64,000 nt of DNA from JBNNGK01 sp050268245 (GTDB lineage Bacteria > Pseudomonadota > Gammaproteobacteria > Enterobacterales > Enterobacteriaceae): assembly GCF_050268245.1 (NCBI RefSeq), contig NZ_JBNNGK010000010.1, forward strand, positions 62,001 to 126,000, given 5' to 3'. Position numbers and translations under genes: made by a program. Numbering within the stretch: the stretch's first letter is position 1; each line of letters begins with the position of its first letter. The notes beneath the pieces were generated by a model that had not been told where the DNA came from, did not search any database, and saw only the letters and a list, made by a program, of their open reading frames with translations. Of the stretch, positions 61,713 through 64,000 are shown in pieces.

Positions 61713-62234
61713 ATGGCAGAGAAACGCAATATCTTTCTGGTTGGGCCTATGGGTGCCGGCAAAAGCACTATTGGCCGTCAGTTAGCTCAGCAACTCAATA
61801 TGGAGTTTTTCGACTCCGATCAAGAAATTGAGCGACGTACCGGAGCTGACGTGGGCTGGGTATTCGACGTGGAAGGCGAAGAAGGTTTCCGCGATCGTGA
61901 AGAAAAAATCATTAATGAACTGACGGAAAAGCAAGGGATTGTGCTGGCTACCGGTGGCGGTTCGGTTAAATCGCGTGAAACGCGTAACCGTCTGTCGGCG
62001 CGTGGTGTCGTTGTCTATTTGGAAACCACCATCGAGAAGCAATTAGCTCGTACTCAGCGTGATAAAAAGCGTCCGCTGTTGCAAGTTGATTCACCTCCGC
62101 GTGAAGTGCTGGAAGCATTGGCGAAAGAACGTAATCCGTTATACGAAGAAATTGCAGATGTGACTATCCGCACCGACGATCAAAGCGCTAAAGTAGTTGC
62201 CAACCAGATCATCAACATGCTGGAAAGTAACTGA
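61713..62234 (+). CDS. aroK: Shikimate kinase I
   Basis: This 173-residue enzyme phosphorylates shikimate at O3 in aromatic amino acid synthesis. The P-loop is GPMGAGKST at residues 11-19, followed by DSDQEIERRTG and GGGSV. The length is that of AroK (173). It precedes aroB with a small hairpin (CCCCGCAATGCGGGG, 62286-62300) between them. Confidence 0.96.
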   Translation: MAEKRNIFLVGPMGAGKSTIGRQLAQQLNMEFFDSDQEIERRTGADVGWVFDVEGEEGFRDREEKIINELTEKQGIVLATGGGSVKSRETRNRLSARGVVVYLETTIEKQLARTQRDKKRPLLQVDSPPREVLEALAKERNPLYEEIADVTIRTDDQSAKVVANQIINMLESN

Positions 62235-62328
62235 TTACGGTTTCCGTGTTTGGCTGAAGGCAGAGGCGGAAAGACTGATTGTGCTCCCCGCAATGCGGGG
62301 ATAAACCACATTGAGAGCTGAGCGCGAG

Positions 62329-63417
62329 ATGGAGAAAATTACCGTAACGCTCGGGGAGCGAAGCTACCCGATTACCATAGCCGCCGGATTGTTTAACGAT
62401 CCGGCTTCTTTTATGCCGCTGAAGGCGGGTGAACAGGTGATGCTGGTCACCAACCAAACGCTGGCACCGCTGTATCTGGATCGCGTCCGGAAGGTGCTGG
62501 AGCAAAGTGGTGTGGTGGTGGATCAGGTGATTTTGCCTGATGGCGAACAGTATAAATCCCTTACCGTGCTCGACCAGGTCTTTTCGGCACTGCTGGAAAA
62601 GCCTCACGGCCGTGATACCACGCTGATCGCCCTCGGCGGCGGCGTGATTGGTGACCTGACTGGATTTGCTGCGGCGAGTTATCAGCGCGGTGTGCGGTTC
62701 ATTCAGGTGCCTACCACCCTGCTTTCGCAGGTGGACTCTTCTGTTGGCGGTAAAACCGCCGTCAATCATCCGCTCGGCAAAAACATGATCGGCGCATTCT
62801 ATCAACCTGCTTCGGTGGTGATTGATCTCGAATGCCTGACGACATTGCCCGCGCGTGAATTCTCCTCTGGCCTGGCCGAAGTGATCAAATATGGGATTAT
62901 TCTCGATGCTGATTTCTTCGTTTGGCTGGAAAATAACATTGATGCCTTGGTCGCGCTGGATATGCGGGCGTTGGCTTATTGTATTCGCCGCTGTTGTGAA
63001 CTGAAAGCTGAGGTCGTCGCTGCCGATGAGCGCGAAAGCGGCCAGCGCGCTTTGCTCAATCTGGGCCATACTTATGGCCATGCGATCGAAGCTGAAATGG
63101 GCTATGGTGTATGGTTACATGGTGAGGCCGTGGCCGCAGGTATGATGATGGCGGCAAAGACGGCCTATCGTTTGGGGCAGTTTTCTGCTGATGAGGTCGA
63201 ACGCATCCATAATCTGTTGCTACGTGCTGGCTTGCCGGTCAATGGCCCACAAGAAATGGCGCCAGAGGCCTATTTACCGCATATGATGCGTGATAAAAAA
63301 GTATTGGCGGGTGAGCTGCGTTTAGTTTTGCCGACGGCAATTGGCGCAGCGGAAGTCCGTAGCGGCGTGGCGCACGATCGGGTATTGGCGTCGATCGCAG
63401 ATTGCCTACCTCAGTGA
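62329..63417 (+). CDS. aroB: 3-dehydroquinate synthase
   Basis: This 362-residue NAD- and zinc-dependent enzyme makes 3-dehydroquinate, the first ring of the shikimate pathway. Family segments LGGGVIGDLTGFAAASY, the metal/substrate segment HTYGHAIEAE and WLHGEAVA are clear. The ATG at 62329 (MEKITVTLGERSYPITIAAG) gives the E. coli length; a start six codons upstream is not conserved. Confidence 0.96.
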   Translation: MEKITVTLGERSYPITIAAGLFNDPASFMPLKAGEQVMLVTNQTLAPLYLDRVRKVLEQSGVVVDQVILPDGEQYKSLTVLDQVFSALLEKPHGRDTTLIALGGGVIGDLTGFAAASYQRGVRFIQVPTTLLSQVDSSVGGKTAVNHPLGKNMIGAFYQPASVVIDLECLTTLPAREFSSGLAEVIKYGIILDADFFVWLENNIDALVALDMRALAYCIRRCCELKAEVVAADERESGQRALLNLGHTYGHAIEAEMGYGVWLHGEAVAAGMMMAAKTAYRLGQFSADEVERIHNLLLRAGLPVNGPQEMAPEAYLPHMMRDKKVLAGELRLVLPTAIGAAEVRSGVAHDRVLASIADCLPQ

Positions 63418-63560
63418 CGCGCAGGCAAAATAGTCAAAATAATCGCTATATTTGATAACGTGCGAGTGGGTGAATGCTCATTCGCCATGATTTAGGTTAA
63501 TGGGTCTGCATCACGTCGGTGACGAAGACAGGCCTTTACCTCTCGCTTGGAGGGTTTCAG

Positions 63561-64000
63561 ATGGATGAATTTAAACCGGAAGACGATCTTAAACCCGATA
63601 GCAGCGATCGTCCTACACGTTCGCGAAAAACGCCTTCGGGGCCGCGCTTTGCTGTCTCACGTCAGCACATGATGATTGGTATCGGTATTTTGGTGTTGCT
63701 GTTGTTGATTATCGGTATTGGTTCGGCGCTGAATGCACCTACTAAGCACGAAGTGACGCAGCAGAATGCCCAACCGGGTGGCGCGCGTGATATTAACCTG
63801 TCGGGTTCTTCGTCGCTGACCGCTGAGAACAACGGTGTTCCGGGTGGTACTACCGATGCTAATGATGCCAATGGCGTCAGCACTTCGCAGCCGCAAAATA
63901 TCAGCGTTCCCCCCATTTCTGGCACGCCAACCGAAGCGCAACCGCAACCCCAGCTGGGTAGTGAACAGCAGCGCGTCGTGCTGCCTGGCAACATGAATGA
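63561..64000 (+). CDS. damX: Cell-division SPOR protein DamX, 5' part
   Basis: The gene starts at ATG 63561 after TTGGAGGGTTTCAG and runs off the window end, so only the first 146 codons are visible. The N-terminus (MDEFKPEDDLKPDSSDRPTR) is acidic and charged. One transmembrane helix follows (about residues 36-56, MMIGIGILVLLLLIIGIG). A Pro/Gln/Thr-rich periplasmic linker comes next. The SPOR domain would lie beyond the end. DamX in this position after aroB is conserved in enterics. Confidence 0.88.
   Translation, partial: MDEFKPEDDLKPDSSDRPTRSRKTPSGPRFAVSRQHMMIGIGILVLLLLIIGIGSALNAPTKHEVTQQNAQPGGARDINLSGSSSLTAENNGVPGGTTDANDANGVSTSQPQNISVPPISGTPTEAQPQPQLGSEQQRVVLPGNMN

Noticed and set aside
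62212..63081. 289-codon minus-strand open frame opposite aroB
   Set aside because: Antisense shadow of aroB; composition reflects the complementary codons and no domain is visible.
1..64000. tRNA or rRNA genes
   Set aside because: No cloverleaf with a conserved T-loop sequence and no rRNA motif was noticed by eye; a dedicated search was not possible.

Overview
The window is a chromosomal segment of a gammaproteobacterium of the order Enterobacterales, most like Serratia or a close Yersiniaceae relative. The evidence is core-gene synteny (gntR-gntK-gntU-asd, glp, malT/malPQ, nfuA, gntX/bioH, feoABC, yhgF-greB, ompR-envZ, pckA, hslOR, igaA/nudE, mrcA/hofMNOPQ, aroKB-damX) and near-identity of several proteins (OmpR, GntU, GreB) to the enterobacterial versions I remember. 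The species cannot be fixed from sequence alone.

Layout. Positions 53-12868 hold a myo-inositol catabolic cluster: a sugar-porter transporter, mmsA/iolA, iolB, an RpiR-type regulator, an iolC kinase-DUF2090 fusion, iolD, iolG, a broken iolH and iolE. A 159-bp MITE-like palindromic element sits between iolD and iolG. Positions 13051-19313 hold yhhY, the Fur-controlled small RNA RyhB (recognised from its conserved core, terminator and Fur box), yhhW, gntR, the gntK-gntU gluconate operon with two GntR-type operators, and asd.

Positions 19320-24175 are an accessory island. It starts with decayed fragments of a P4-type integrase and probably of a P4-type primase. It then carries three tandem copies of a single-pass membrane protein (DUF3304-like, probable immunity) at an exact 630-bp period, each followed by the first codons of the effector gene. 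Only the last copy leads into a full-length DUF2235/Tle1-like type VI effector. That effector has lost the expected catalytic Ser (Asp instead) and His (Ser instead). The island lies where other Enterobacterales usually carry glgBXCAP, which is absent from this window.

Positions 24177-41513 hold glpD, glpR, glpG, glpE (all on the minus strand, order differing from E. coli), malT with divergent malPQ, nfuA, gntX with divergent bioH, a small DUF1471 secreted protein, and feoABC. Positions 42117-64000 hold yhgF, greB, ompR-envZ, pckA, hslO, hslR, yrfG, igaA, nudE, mrcA, the hofMNOPQ DNA-uptake/secretin operon, aroK, aroB and the 5' part of damX. Most operons end in clear hairpin terminators. No tRNA, rRNA, CRISPR array or intact insertion sequence was seen.

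The genes form coherent modules: inositol and gluconate use, glycerol-3-phosphate and maltodextrin catabolism, ferrous iron uptake under Fur control, envelope stress and osmoregulation, cell-wall synthesis and DNA uptake. The most unusual part is the effector/immunity array with fossil effector starts and the catalytically altered effector.
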